A stretch of 64,000 nt of DNA from Mesaphorura yosii (taxonomy: Eukaryota > Arthropoda > Collembola > Poduromorpha > Tullbergiidae). The notes under the pieces were generated by a model, which saw only the letters and a program-made list of their open reading frames with translations, did not search any database and was not told where the DNA came from. Below, piece by piece: positions 20,728 through 35,635 of this stretch (positions within the stretch are counted from its first letter, which is position 1; every line of letters starts with the position of its first letter). The translations under genes were made by a program, and so were the position numbers. The stretch covers positions 1 through 64,000 of the forward strand of contig WIXG01000120.1 in the NCBI GenBank assembly GCA_009869945.1. Reading direction: 5' to 3'.

Positions 20728-23700
20728 CAGAAACACATGCAAATTCAATCTCATTAGAACACAAACCGCTGCCTCTGCCTTCTGCCTTCGCTTTCTGTTT
20801 CCGCGAATCGCGTACTCAAAAGCCATCAGCTTAAGCTTCTTTCTTTTCTGGTGCTCGGTTCATTAGCGTCGAATTCGAACCCGTCGGTTGCGGTGAGGAG
20901 AAAGCAAGAGACAGCAAACGCGGACGCGAATGGGAAGAATCGAGTCAGTAAAATAATGGAGCACAATGCGAGAGAGAATGTGGAGCGCATGCAAATACAA
21001 AACAAAGCAGGTAATCGTAATACGCGAGTAGAACACAAGACACAATAGAATCAGGCACAGACCACTGAAATGAAATTGCAAGTGAAGCCTGTCTTGTAAT
21101 ATGCACTCAGAGCACGATGCACAAAAAACTAAAGCATGACAAAGACGTTCAGTTCAGCCAGTAACAGTGGCAGAGCCGAAAAACCAAACCAAGTTCTGTT
21201 CTACTGCTAACACCAGCGCAGCAGAAGCAGAATGCAGAAGCGGCTCGGCATCGGCATCTTCAGTCAGTTCTCGTGAGCCTGGCAGTGAACAACAATCGAG
21301 TTGGCACGCTCTTCGTCGACGATGAGCCTTCGTCTTCTTCACACTTGTGGACATTACAGTTGCAGTTAGCTGTTAGTGCTGATACGCTTGGAAATAAGTT
21401 ACCCAATCTTTCTACCGATAAGAATTCAGCTTTTTTGTTTTTTGACTCCCGACTAAAAGTGCCAGTTTTGGACGAATAATCGGCGTCGGCGCTTCGTTAA
21501 ATGAGAACTATCTTTCTTGAAATCTCATCGGCTTCTGCTATACCGGAGAAAAGTGAGACCAGACCTTCTTCTAGGCTTCTTACGCCTTGCTTAATTAAGG
21601 AAAGTTCCAATTGGCGTCAGTTGATACAAGTTTCGGATTTTCAGTGTTGAATTTACATTAAGCAACTCGCGCACTGTTCCAAGTTCACAGTGCGGAGTTC
21701 GAACATGAAAACAGAAACTTCTTAGTGCTGCATTATTCTGTGGACTGTGGTTTACTGCATAGAAAAAGCCAACCACACAATTTAAGGGTCCACACGGGCG
21801 ACCACGCTTCTGACTCATATTAGCAATCAACATCAAAAGTAAGTCAGCAGTGTATAAATAACTTCCACGCTCTGCTCTGCGAACGCCGTGATACCAAAAA
21901 GGTAAGCAAAGCCTAGCAGTTTCCCTTTTCTATGTCCAGGCGTTGATGTTCCATTCCTTCTCGTACAAGCAACAAGGTTTCAAGCAGAAGCAGCAGACGC
22001 GCATTTTAAAAGCTTAATTTTAGGAAAGGATTAATTCGTAGCACTTTGCAATTTTCTAATTATCTCAGATTCAGTGTCTGTGTCCCTGCTCCGGTAATTA
22101 ATTAAGGGCGTTTTGCATGAATTACTTTGCAGGCATTTAATTACCCAGTTCGCGTTTCGTTTCATGTCAAGGCAGCGCTGCACAATTTGCAAATTGCCTA
22201 AGCCTTCGTTTTAATTTAATGCTGTTACCTCTCCCTCGCAATCCTGACAAGACACCAGTCGTTAAGACTGACTTTTAATGACACGTTTGTCATCTACCCA
22301 TTTCGACTATGGCAAGGCTATGAACTGATTTTACGGCAGTCTGCTTTATAAATTACGAAATTACTTGCCACTCCACCGTTTTATCACCGCTCCCCCATTT
22401 AGGCTACTTACGACGCGAATTGCGAAGTGATGACACTTTTCATGGCGATGGCATTGAATTTTGCATAAAACTCCACCTTTTGGCAATCGGCTAGTCAAGT
22501 TCTGCCTTGGCATGTCATCGCCATGTCATTTGCATGTCAGCAGCGTCATTCTTTAATTATTGGTTCATAGTTTGAAGATAATTGTGCCATCAGGGCTAAA
22601 CTGAAAGAATTGTACAAATTGTCCGGAGAGAATTGTTTCAGGCGAATTATTTCAGGACAAGTGTTCGGGGCAAATTGTTCCCAGGACAAATTTTGCCTGG
22701 ACTGTTCGTTGGTAGAGTTTCCGTACATTTCCGCTGACACACGCCAGTTGCCTGCAAGAACTTGGAATTGGTGGAGATATACAGACGTTAAACCTTCCAA
22801 AGTATCTGAGGAATGTAAATGCGCCATAAGCGCAGTAATAAACTTAAATGTCACCTTCGGATCGAACGATTCCAGCCCACATCGCATTTTCAGCAATTGT
22901 GGTATGTTTAAGTGTGTATTGTGTATTATTTTGCTCGACACGGTGCGGTGTTGCGAAAGGAAATTGTTATTATTGTCCTAAATATAACGTCAAGACAGAC
23001 AGCGGCAGACACTGCGGCCATTAAATTCTGCTCATTTCTTCCGCACCTTTGGTTATTTACGAGCAAGATAATAAAATTTCACTGAACAAATCCGCTGTTG
23101 GACAGCTAAACTCTGTATTATGAAGATATTAATATTTTATGCTCATAATAAACAAAAGCAGTAGGACAATGAATGGCGAGCCGAGTAGGAGAGGACTATG
23201 AGTCATTTGATGTCCAATAAAACAGCTCCGAGCTGGCCCCATTCATACTGCTGCTGCCCGAATCGGTTTAAATTCAGCGAATCCTGAGTTAACCGAGGTC
23301 ATTCGTATTTCCGCCATTTTGATTTCTGTCGGTCGTCTGAAAGTCACGGCTAAACTTAACTAAATTAATGAGAGAATTTCTTATCTTAATGAAAGCCGTG
23401 CTGCTTGACAAATTGACATTTACTTTACTCTTTACGCAATTGAAGTCGAGTGGACAGCCCACACAGAAGAAACCAAAATAATATCCTACTTGCACTTCAT
23501 TAAGCCACTGCCACCAATGTCAATGTCAACTCGACAGGGCTTCGGCTTTGGCTATGTCAATATTACATAACGTGACATTAGCCAAGTGCATAACGCGACC
23601 ACGCTACGCCATAGCCTCAAGCCATTAGTCAAGCCAAGAATGCGAACGCCATGAGGCCCATGCAATTTCAATTTTAAGTACTCCAATTACCGATTAGTTG

Positions 23701-25000
23701 ATGCTCCATCATTCGAGTCGAGCAAGAGTAATAGCAATTGTTAAGGAAGAACCCTTTCAATTGCGAATACGAACGGGAATGTGAACGTAAATACTGCTAA
23801 TTAAGAATATCAATTCTGTCAATTTAGCATGCATCCTATAGAAATACACGTATTAACGCGTACTCGCATACTGCGCATGCGCTCTGGAGTATTTAAAATA
23901 ACTGACAATGACAATGCACAGAATAACTCAGCAGGACGTTTGTTATGATTAACCCAAGCAGAGCACAGCGCAGTGGCAGTGGTAGGGCAGAATAACCTTG
24001 CAATCCTGTGCATTTATTAAAGCTCCTGCTCTTGACTTTCATTAACCACGCCACTCCAAAGCTAGGGCTTGACGAGATGAGACGATCATGATCATGAATA
24101 TCATAACACCAACACCCTGCGCTGCATGTTGTATTTGTATTGCAATAATCGCTGCAAATAACTGCAATAATAATATTGTATAATACAAAACCAACATGAA
24201 TTGCTTCTGAGCTGGTTCAACAAAATTACACACGGGACTCGTGTACTTCAGAATTCCGAACGAATTTTGTGCTTTTGTGTGCATTACTTGCAATAATTCT
24301 TAGGTTATTAGGTGCTTGAGTCGCTTGCTGAGAAAGGCTTGACTTAAACGGGCATGGGCATTACGCTTCAGTGCCTCAGGGGACACTTTTGCACTCGCTC
24401 GTTTCAATTTCGCCATAAAACATGAGCTTTTATTGTCTCGACGAGGAGTTAATTTGCGAATTATGACGCGTTTAATAATACAACCGAAGTAGACGCTGGA
24501 TGATATCATATCTCATGTGGACAACTCAAAGGCGAACGACTACGACTGAGCAGAGCACTAAGCAGTTTTAAATAACGCTTGTAATTTTTTGCGCATTTGA
24601 TTCCATTCCACCTGGTTCGCTTCTTCTTTTCTGCATGAAGTTGTCCTTGAAGCCGACTCGCTGATGTTCCTGGTCATTCTTGTACCCAAGCATTATTTCA
24701 TTTCAGTCCATTATTGCGATTGCGATGATGTTTCTCCTTTTCCTTTGTGCTGCTCGGTAACACCCAATCAACATGTAATGTATGCTCGTCCCATTATCTT
24801 AATAACCTAGTCTCTAGTCAGCCTGGACCTTCCAGAACATTAACAAGCCTGCTGTAATCCTTTCATTCGGATTCGCATTGTGTTGGCCTACTTGGCGCTG
24901 CGCTCTTTTCCTCGTATTGTTGCCAATATCTTCAATCTATGCTACCGCACCGCTTTGTCTTTCAATCCATTCTTGGGTGCTATCGGCAAAACATGCATTG

Positions 25001-28000
25001 CATACATACTGGCGATGCTGGATGAAGGTTAGTATTCCCTTAACTCCTCATCACGCAACAAAAAACCACGTCGTCAATTCATAATTTTTCAATCACCTAA
25101 TTACAAAGACACGCAACAGTCTAACGCAGTGTTTATTTTGTAATCCCGGCTTGAGACAGCGCAATGCACGCAAGACGCAAATGAGAATTGCATTGCGCGA
25201 TGGACTCAGGAACTCAAAAGTCTGTCAGTCTGTGCACACTCGAACACGAACAAGAACTTGCGTGACTATAAACAATGGAATTTTGGTGTCGGCGGGCGGT
25301 TTATGTTTATTGCTTGCTGATGCTGACGCTGACAGTGCATTCGCATTCCAAATTCCGAGGCGTTTATTGAAATTTTTAGCTGCACAGAGTCTGATGCATG
25401 CAAGGAAAAATGTATCAAGATTTTCTAGACCACGGCCACGTTCATTTTAATGCACAAGTCCAAGTCCAAGCAGAAGCAGTCTGTGAGGGAGGGCAAGAAA
25501 GCCAAATAAGCCAGGGCAGGCCAGGCCAGTCTGATTTATTAAAAGAATGTCATTTCGTGCCTGGCGATGCGACTGGCGAAACGGTGTTGTTGGATCAATA
25601 CTGTTGTGCTACAATAGCTACAATATCACAATTCATTCTGTTTCTTTACATAGTCCAATCGATTATAACTAATCAATTGCCGTATGACGGTGGCTTGGCT
25701 TTTCTGCTTTTCACGTTGCTTTGCTTTGTTATATTATGTAGCAATGTTGTAACGAAATTCGGCCCCAGGTTGGTTTGGCTCGCTCACTCGCTCAGTCAGC
25801 GCCTTGACTTGACTGTGATGAGTGATTTCCATTACCTGAGCATGCATGGCAGAAGGATGAAGGACTCGACGTGGAGTTTATTTTTGGTGTTTTCTGAAGC
25901 ATAACGAAAATCATGCGCTCGTGGAAAGTTTGAGCTGCTGCTGCTGGGCTGCTCTTCCTCTTTCCTCTCTTTGCTTCACGTACGCATGCGTATTTTGCGA
26001 AAGAGTGTTAAATAATTGGAGTGGCAAATGTCGCATTGGCATTGTAATTTGCACTGCTCACATTTGTTTCTCAATGCGCGCTGAGAATAGAAAGTAACCA
26101 AAGACCTAATTAATCCATTGTGCTCGCATGTGAGATGTGATGGAAAGTACGTAAAATCAATTCAGTCACAAAATCAAAAGAACCACTGCACAAAGTCAGA
26201 AGTCAAGCTTGCTTTGTACAGGCAGCTGTTTTGGCAGTTTTGGGCTCGAATAATTGAGCGATTGGTTTTCTCTTGTTTCTTGCATGAACCTGACAAAATC
26301 AGAGTCAGCCTCGCATGAGACCTGCTGCCTTTCAGTTGTGAAGTTGAGGTTGACAAATGCCATCACAGCACAGCGCGATTCACAGAAGCATGACTTATCA
26401 GTGTTTGATATATTTTAGCTGTGGTTATGGTCAACTGGCGAGTTTAATCTGGTCTCCATTTTTTTCGCGTCACTTTCATTTACATAATCAACTTTTGACA
26501 TTTAATTAAATAAAACCAAAACGCCTGCCTGTACAAGCCTGCAAGCTTGCATGTGCGTACATCCGTAACATCGCATCGCTTTGTTAAAAGGGCTGAATAT
26601 TTTTGCATGCGCGCGGCGGGATTTTGTCCCAATTTCGAACAAAAGCTACCATTCTGGAACTCGAACTCGTGTGCCTTGCCAAATTGTGGCAAATGGTCAA
26701 TGATGAGTTTGCAAGGCGAAGACACTTGACGGCTGTTTCCCTTTCGCAGTACAAAAGGCAATGAATTGACACGGCACAGGAAGGCAGGAAATGGAAATAC
26801 GTGACATCTGCGAATGTGAAATGCGAGTGCAAAATGCGAATGCGAAATGCCTGGTTAATTTTTATGACTCGTGTGTCGGTATATTGCGAAACTGCAATTA
26901 GGATCAAGTCGGCCGCGTCGGTCGGTCCTTCCTCGCCATTCGCCGTTGTTCACGCTCACGCTCGACGAGCATGTTGACAAGCTGTTCTCTGTTGGCACAT
27001 TTTAACATTAATATTTTAGTACCTTTACGTAATTCCTGGTTTATTAATAAGGGCGGCTGCGTATGCAAATGAAATTACAAATTACTACCGAATTCATAGC
27101 AAATGAGAACATAAAAAGGCTACGTGAGTGGAGTCAAGCATTCTAATTTCCAAATTTCAATAAAACACGAAGCAGACTCGACTCGCTTTCACATTGGATA
27201 CCAAAAAGCATGCGTTAATTCGTGCATGGCAGTGTAGTGCAGTGCATTCTCGTTGTTGCATCACAGCATTAAAGGAGATGATCTCTTTGTCTTTGTCTTG
27301 CCTGAAATTGAAATTGAATCACGCAGGCGATGCAAGATGCAATGCGATGCCTTAATTTAAATCTTGCACGGTGCGCTTCGATGGTAAAAAAAAATGCGGA
27401 GCAAAAACTCGTCGCATTGTTAGCAACTTTTTTCGTGGTCTGAGACAACGCAAATGCTGTTTGAAATTAATTAGAGTTGAATAAACGATCTTTGTGACGT
27501 TTCCTGGAATATGAGCATGAATGATAATGAACTTGATCAATTAAGGCATGCTCTTCGCATGCTGTCTTACCCTCGTCTTTTCCTCAAGCATCACTTTTTG
27601 TTGTGTTAATTAAGACAGGCATCGAATTACATCTCCCAGAACTCAGCGAGAACACGCATTTCGAGTTCTTATCCAGACGTGCTAATGCTAAATTTGGCAG
27701 ACACCTCAAGTTAAGAGTCCTCAGTATTCATTATCATAGTGAAAATAAATAATAAATTAATGAATTATTCATGCACAAAGAGCACTTGATTAAAGTTATT
27801 AGCGAGCGAGAGTGATCAAAGGAGAAGTTGAAGGATTTTTATATTAACATGCCGTCTGCGAAAACAAATTGTTTAGCACAACTGCAAAGCGCAGCGCGTA
27901 GTTTGATTTATACGATGCGTAGCATTGAGCATTAAGAATGTGCTAAGAAAATTTAGAATTATCACCGTCTGTTTGCGAGAAGCGAACTTGGTCTTGGTGC

Positions 28001-31000
28001 TCCTGGTTTGGTCTGGTTTCTGAGGGATAATTTATGATCTTCTGCGCATAACCATAAGTAAACACAGACGCACGAGAATCAGAATCTGCCTGAACGCGAA
28101 CGTGCCGAGCCGAGCTCCGAGAAACCAAACTGCAAACTTCAATATTATTTCAGTTGTGAGAATATTTCCTAACCGAAATTTGTGGTCGATACAATTGCTG
28201 AACAAACAATCTTCCACGCGTGCCTCTGCAGAGTATTTGATTTTAATCTTGCACAGAATACATTGCGATTGGATTCTATCGTCTTGAGTTCAGGATTTCT
28301 TTACTTTTACCTCAAAAAGTTGCCGAAGTCTGCGCCAATATCGCTCAAGTGCTTAATACATACTACTTGATCACGACTTCAGCTTTAGCTTTAGCGAAAG
28401 ATTCACTTTTCTTGGATGATCAACTTTTCTTTTGTTTTTACTGCCTGCAGATTGACGTGATGTTTGTGTGTGTGTCGATGCACTCATGCAGGGTCGCCAG
28501 ACAAATAAAGTCTCCCGGTAGCAATAACCGTTTTCGTTTTCTGAAAACATCCATGGTATGCTGGTTGACGCACAAATGTAATTTGGATGCACGCCTGCTA
28601 AAATGATGTTAAACGCCTAACTACGGACAAAAGCTGTCCAACCGACTTCTTCAACGAATTTTGAAAGATGTAACATTCGCAACCAGGCACAGGTATGGAA
28701 TTTTGTATGCGTAGAGCATAATTACCGGTACAGGCGGAATGACGGGACAGAAAACATGTTGCAATGGCATTACAGTTAGATTGTGTAACGCATTTTGCAT
28801 ACTCTCTCAGGATAATGTTAAGGGTAATTATGTCGTGTTCAAGCTGAACATGCACTGGCACAGAGACTCGCTTGACTTACCATGCCATGCCAGAGATTAG
28901 CACTACTTGATTCGAGTCAGATCAGGCAGAAATAATGTGGGAAGATTACGACTACGACTGCCGACCACGCTAAAGTCAAATTACGATACGAAACATGATA
29001 AAATACTACGCGTTGGCTGACACGAAATTTGAACTTGCGTATAGCACGCAGGAACCAGGAACTAAATGCTAAATACGAGTTCATCTACCTGTCGTGTCGC
29101 GTTTCGATTTCCTCCTCGCCTCGTACTACTCGTGCATGCAATGAATTACGAATTACGCATAAACAGACTGGAAGGAATTGGCAGAATGCAAGACAACTTT
29201 GTACTTAGCCCACTTGAAAACAGGTTCGCATTCGCAGGTTATGCAATCACACGCGTTTTTCAGTTTCATCCGTCGTTTCTGCTATTCTGCTGTATGAGCA
29301 AATGAAAGAAAGAGTTGTTCTTCAATGAATTGATTCACCGCACATCTCATTTCCAATTTTCATTAAATTCTTTTTAATTTTATTTCCCGGCGACTGTAGA
29401 CTGCTATTCAGCTATTCTGAACTCCGGTGCATTGCACTGCGCATGCACAGCAAAAGACATGTCTCTTTCGAGCAGTGCGATAAAATCGAGTTCTAACGAT
29501 TTGTTGTCGCCTGAGACTAAAAAGCCATTCTCTCCATTTTGCATAACTTATCGAGAGCATTTACAACCAAATGCATTCGCATTTTCCAATTCCTCGCCAG
29601 CCCGTCTGGCCTGACTTCAGCAGAATTCGCTGTGCTCTCGCTCGTATTTATTCGCGAATTTGTTCAAGTCAGCACTTTAAGCTCTCCATTAAATTAAAAA
29701 CAAGAGAGCGGAATTACTGCATCCTGGCCCGGCTTCACTCCGGCTGACTCCAACTATTGTCATTTTAATCCATTATTGATCGTGCTATTAGATTCAGTCC
29801 CTCAGGCATTCTTTCATCTCTTTAAAGACTCGTCGTCGTGCCAGTTTGGCTTTGGCTTTCTTCAGCAAGGCAATAGAATTCTATTCACTTTGATCCTGGC
29901 ATTCTCAGTCTCATCTTGAATAATACCGCGATCTAATCTCAGCTCGACTTTGGCAACGAAGGACTAACTTCGAAATTGGACGATTCTGGCTGCTAAATTT
30001 GCGCTGTAGCGAATTTAAGAGTACAAAAATAGAGTCGAGTGTGTTCATTAACAAGCAGTAAAGCAATTCAGATAATGAAATAAATGCTGGCGGACTTTGT
30101 GGAAGTGAATGAATGAATGCTTTATTTTAGCTTATTTTGGCCGAGCCGAGCATTATTCAGCTCATCTGTCATGATACTTGAAATTCGAGTTGGATATCTT
30201 GAAAGCTGAGTCGAAGCCGCTTTCATCCCGTGCGAAGATGCATTTATCTGTCTGAACTCTGCACAGCACGCGAATGCGAATGCGAAAGCGAGCCAAGTGG
30301 AGACGCAGAAAAGATAAAACAAACCCACAACACATTACGCGTACGTGTCTGAGATTCAAGAAGTTTTCAAGACGGCCGAAGCAAGGAAGAAAGAGATTTA
30401 TCGCTCTACAGAAGAATGGAACAGGAAATGCCACTTATAAACAAGAGGAAAATCTCTTTAAATCGTTTAATGTGATCAGAATAGAAGGAAGAGTACGTGT
30501 GTAAAGCGTGAGTGTAAGCGAAAACGAAAGAAGTCCGCGTTCGTCCGCGGAATCCAATAACTTTAAAGTGCATTATGAAGTGCAAAGTTTTGCTTTTGCG
30601 CAAAGTCGCTGAATGCGAGCAATCATGTTTTCATTCGATTATGCTGATATGTATGTTATGACGGTTGTTATTTCGTCAAGTACGAGTGAAAAAACTGGAA
30701 AAGTCGATTATGCAGCGGAAATGCGAAAGAGAGTTGTGAGTAATCGTGTTTATGTAGTTTGTGTACTTTGAATCGCAATTTCTCACTCACATCGCGTGAA
30801 TTATCAGCAGCCAGAGTCTGCCTTATTCCAAGTATAAAGCAAGCTTGCGTGTCTGGAAAAATTTTCGGCACCTCCGCCTGGGAATTATTACTCAAATGCT
30901 TTCCGAGCCGTCGCGCCATGCAAAGTTATGTTTTAAAGACATGATGAGCCAATTGAAGTACGATGTAAAAGTAGATCGTTGAGTCGTTGAAGCCGAAGCA

Positions 31001-34000
31001 GAAAATCAGTCGCAGTCGCAAACTCAGAGAAAGTTTGCAATGATTTTAAATTCTGAATTCGGGTTTTGACAAAACAAAAGTGGAAAGGGACCGAAATGAA
31101 GCCTGGCTGGCCTTTGTTGTTATTTACACGGCGTGTCGAAGTCGTATACTCTCGACCGAAATAGAAATAATGCAACACATCAAACAAGAAGTGAAGAGAA
31201 AGGAAGATTCAAGTGTGAGTCGGGGAAATGATGAAAGAAAGAAAGAAGAAATTGAAATCTATTGCGAGAGAGTAGTAAAGAGAAAAGAAATGACATCAGA
31301 AAAGAGCTGTAATGCTCTCGGGAGAGTTTCTGTATCTTTTCGGGTAAGCGTACGCACAAACATGTGGACAATATGAAGAAGGGTTGAAGACGGGAACGAT
31401 GACATTTCTTTCATGTGAACACATTCGCTGAGCCATTTACACTTCCTCTTGCACGCGTACGCTCGCCTCGCAAGATCCATTCCGTCCGGATGCTGCTTCA
31501 CAAGACAAGGCGGATAGATGAGCTAAAATGCAGAATAAAAAGAGCTGTTTGCAGTCTGTTCTTAATGCAATTAAAAATCATAATATGCGTAATGAGTTCC
31601 TAAAAATAATCATGCATGAAACAGAAAAAGGAAAAAGAATCCGCCAAGCTTGAAGCTGACTGAAGCTCATCCACGAAGAGAGAGCAGAAGCTTAAACGTG
31701 AAACAGCTGGAGGAAAGAGCGAACGAGATGGGGAAAAGGAAGCCAACGGGGAACTTTTACGGCTTAATTAATTTAAGTATTTCAAAGTATTTTACATGAT
31801 ACGATTTGTAGATCGGATTTTGAATAGACTCGTAGGAAGAGTTAATGCGAAAAGGAGATTAATTACAGGCGCGTAAATTCGGACGTTGTCTCCAAATTTA
31901 ACGATTGTTAATTCAGTCCGGGTAATTTGCTAATTGCTAGCTTCTTAATTAAAATAGGGTGAAAATGCTGTCAGGTATATTCGGCTTGGGTGATTTGTCA
32001 CGTGTTTTTCGACAATTCGATCGCCACCACATGCTAGGCCATTTTTATTTGACGTCAAAGGACAATTTACAGTCTGCTCCTGAGATAATGCCTTGCTAGT
32101 CCATTAAGCAGCGCTCGAATAATCTGTTTTTCTATGGCCAGTCATCAAACGCATTTACGAATATTTTGTCAAGCGAGTGCATTCGAGCATATTTGATTCG
32201 GGTCACATTTGTTTTTCTCGGTCCGCAAGCATTAGCCAATCACAGCCATTTTACTTCGATAGCGGAGTAGCAATAACGGCAAGGGCAATAAGTAATGGGT
32301 TCAGCGCGGAGAGCTACGACTCTGAGTCGAGTCGTATTTTTCCCCGGTTTCAAAATAGTAAATAAATTAAGAAGTCTGACAGAGCGAGTGCGGGAAAGAA
32401 AATGGAAAAGCACTTTAAACAAAGTGAGGCGGGCCGGTTGAATTGTCCTAATGGGATGCATCGCCAAATACGCAAAGCAATCGACAATTCGCTTTTGTTT
32501 ATTTATTCAGAATCACTTTTAGGCAAAGCGGCTTGCTTTCTTCTCGATGGTAAAACAAGGCAATAAGCATTGAGTTGGTGTGTATTGACCAATCTCGGAC
32601 CCACATGCACGAGTCACCTTCATTAAAGGCGCAGTAATTATCACAGAAGTTGATTAATCCGAGTCTCAGTCAACTTTCTTTCAACTGCGAATTGGCAACA
32701 CATGTTTCCGTGTCGAGTCGTCGAGTGCGATGAAATTATTCACTAGTGAAGGAGCGGTGGATGAATATTTTATCCACCGAGTTTCTCTATCTCTTCTTCC
32801 TAATTCATTTCACAAAGTTTTCAGCCCAAAACACAAAAGACAGGAAAGTTAAAGTTGTCTTGCACTAATTATGACTTCTTTGACAGCTTGTCGAAATTCT
32901 TCTCAGCAAACTCTCTCTGATCACTGAGCATTTGTGCCGTGTCACCGCGTAAAACTTTGTGTGTCTTGCCTGTTTGGAATGCAGGCGGTGTGCCGGTGTT
33001 TACAATTAATTAGGTTACACAAACATCACAAACTTGTGTATAACTCCATTTCCTCGTTAGCCGAGTTATTATTAACCAAACTTGATCGGCCGTGTTTTTG
33101 TTCAAGTAATTTCGGCTCGGTGCGTACGTTTTGCCATTTTGCGTGTTTTCTCGTGTCTGTCCGCGCCGCATCTTCGAGACGCTTATAAAATATGCAGCAT
33201 AGCCATTTGGACGATTTCACGATTTGGATGTCTAGAAACAGAAATGGAATCTTCTGCTTCTGCTGCCCAGTTGAGTAGAAATCCAGCCGAGAAGGTGCTT
33301 AGCTTGGTGCTTATGAGCTCGACTCTTCAACTGGACTCGATGGTCCAATTACGGTTAAGTATTCAGGAGAATGGCAAGGGCCTAATCGTATAACTGAGCC
33401 ATCATCGTCCATCGACACTACTTAAGAATAGCTGCTGGCTCATCGGGCAAGGCAATGCGGACAATGCAATCGCAACGCAATGCACGACGGCTGTTGATGT
33501 TGATGAGTAGCCAATTCCAGCAGTCCAATTCGTTTCTTGCCTTTCCTTTCTTTCGTCTTTCTTCTTTCTCTGGCCCATATTAAGTTTCATTCCGCCGAAG
33601 TTTATTTTAACTGCCCATTTCAAATGAACTGTCTTCATTTTCCACGTAATGCGTAATGCGAAATGGACACCATGAAAAGGTAACCAGCTCGTGCTATGCT
33701 GATGGAATCTGAAGTGTGCGTAGCGTATTGGAATGGAAATGGATAGTTTATCTGACAGGTAAAATAGGCACAAGCTGAAAGGTGGGCAGGCAGGCAGGCA
33801 GCGAATAAATGCATTTCAAATGCGGCCCAACTTTCTTTCGTTTCTATTTAATGGGAAGTTGAAGAATGTTGAAGAAGAAAGAAACAGGCGCGTGGGAATT
33901 CATCTCAGCTTTCATTTTCTGGCGTGCTCCGAAAGAAGCCGTGTTTTCGAAGGATGTGATCTCTGAACAGTGAAACGGACTTTGCTTTCTTGTACACTTT

Positions 34001-35521
34001 GCTTCTTTGTTGTTGTCTGTTCACACTACCGTGAACACGAGCGCGATGCTCCGACCGACTGGCTGCGTCCGTGTCCATTTCAATTGCTTTCCCCATTTCA
34101 AAGTAAAACTTGCTCGCTTCTCACTTTTAACGAAGTTTTTCTGCATCCTTTCGCCTTTCGCGTCTTCGTGCCTTACCGGAATATGTAAAAATCCTCTTCG
34201 CTTCCCCTTCGCCTTGGCGTGGCTGGCGCTGTCACACGAAACATTTACAAATCGATTTTGTCTTACAAATTGAAGTTACTTCCACCGGACGGCGTCCCTT
34301 CCCTGAATTTCGAGTCCGCCGAGACGGCCGGGAGCCTGAATGGGACACATGTGGCTCCATAATTAGAAAGTCGTGTACCTCGAGTCCAGTTTTGCTCTCC
34401 AGCCACTCCAAAGGCCAAGTTTTCTTCGAAATTACTGGAGAATAAAATAGAATTAGAATTTTTAAACTTTGATAATGCGAAACAAAAAAAATGGAGAAAG
34501 TCATCAAGTAAAGCAAAGCATAAATAGTGAATGTGAGTTGGAAGCGTGCGCTTGAAACGGAAAGAATTTCCCTCACGCCTGAGAACACGCGGCCTGGGAA
34601 GAAAGAGAAGAATGACTGGAGGCATTAATTGAAAAGAGAAAACAGCGCTCACTCCAGCACCACAGCGCACTGGAGCATTAGTATTGAATGACACGAACAG
34701 GCGCCAAGCAGCAGGTTGCCGAAAAAATTGGAAACTTAAAATTGAAAAATAAATCACTCTTTAGAGAAACGGTTGTCTTTGAGCTCGTTTGTTCTGCTTT
34801 CGAGCTCCGTGCCTGAAATCCTTCCCAGACGAACGAGAACCCTTCTGGTCTCTGTCATATACTTCGGAGACACGGTCGAATGAAATTTTTCGTGAACAAT
34901 GAACAATTGCACCACACTGCAGTTTCTCATCATTCGAATCTCTCGACAGAACTCGAGACACGGGATTTACAGGAATTTTAGGCTCGCGTTTCGCGGTGTC
35001 GCAAAATTGCACATGTGCACTTGAAAAGCAATTATTTCATTTTATTGGAAAGAAATGCCTGACCAGGCAATTTTTTAGTTTTCAGTGAAACAGTTTTTTT
35101 TAGGAAAGCGCCTTTCATAATTTGCACTTGCATAATTTTCGTAGTAAAATAATCTTGCTTATTGCGGTTGTCGGATTATTGTCACTGCACCGCTTCGGAG
35201 CACGAAGTTTCCAAATCTTACTTGATCCCGATACAATTAATGCTCGGTGCCGGTATGACAGTGAAAGCACGTCGCGCAATACCTGACGAGATGGAACGGA
35301 ACAAGAAACAAATGACTGCACGGCTCAAAAGGCCACTGAGCCCACTCAGGCTGAGCTGAAGCTGTATGGATTTATTTTTTGACAGGTTTAAAGGGATTAC
35401 GAGAGGACACAACACAACGGATGCGAGCGGGTGAAGGAAGAGGAAGTTTTAGTTTACAAATTCAGCTCAGCCAAGACACAAGATTCATAATTTCGTGCAT
35501 CGTACATAATAAAAGTGAACG
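25001..35521. other. Gene desert, second half
   Basis: No supported exon. The longest open frame (25398-25904, plus) has hydrophobic stretches but no family signature, starts in simple sequence and shows no splice context. Cryptically repetitive words occur at 26810-26850 and 30270-30290 (gcgaatgcgaatgcgaaa-like). The right end must hold the promoter of the receptor gene. Confidence 0.5.
33784..33802. repeat. Short GGCA tetranucleotide repeat
   Basis: Four to five tandem GGCA units. Confidence 0.75.
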
Positions 35522-35635
35522 ATGAGTGAGTGGAAATTGGACCGAACCTCGGCGGCAGTGGCGACGATGGCGGAGTGCGGAAGAGACAAAGTTGAAGAAA
35601 TCTTCAAACCCTCCTCGAATTCTGGAGGCAGGAAA

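Larger units (their letters stand above)
14776..25000. other. Gene desert, first half
   Basis: About 10 kb with no coding exon I can support. ORFs are short, lack domains and lack splice continuity. The sequence is A/T-rich with cryptically simple motifs (GGCA/CAGG runs, GCGAAT-like words) and one imperfect palindrome at 16237-16277. It lies between the aveugle-like gene and the receptor gene, so it can hold their distal regulation, but no specific site was recognised. Confidence 0.5.

Noticed and set aside
22546-22981. Overlapping ORFs of 131 (minus) and 123 (plus) codons
   Set aside because: Neither shows family motifs or splice continuity, and overlap on both strands suggests compositional openness.
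25398-25904. 168-codon plus-strand ORF with hydrophobic stretches in the desert
   Set aside because: No domain, no splice context, begins in CAAGTC/AAGCAG simple sequence; consistent with chance.
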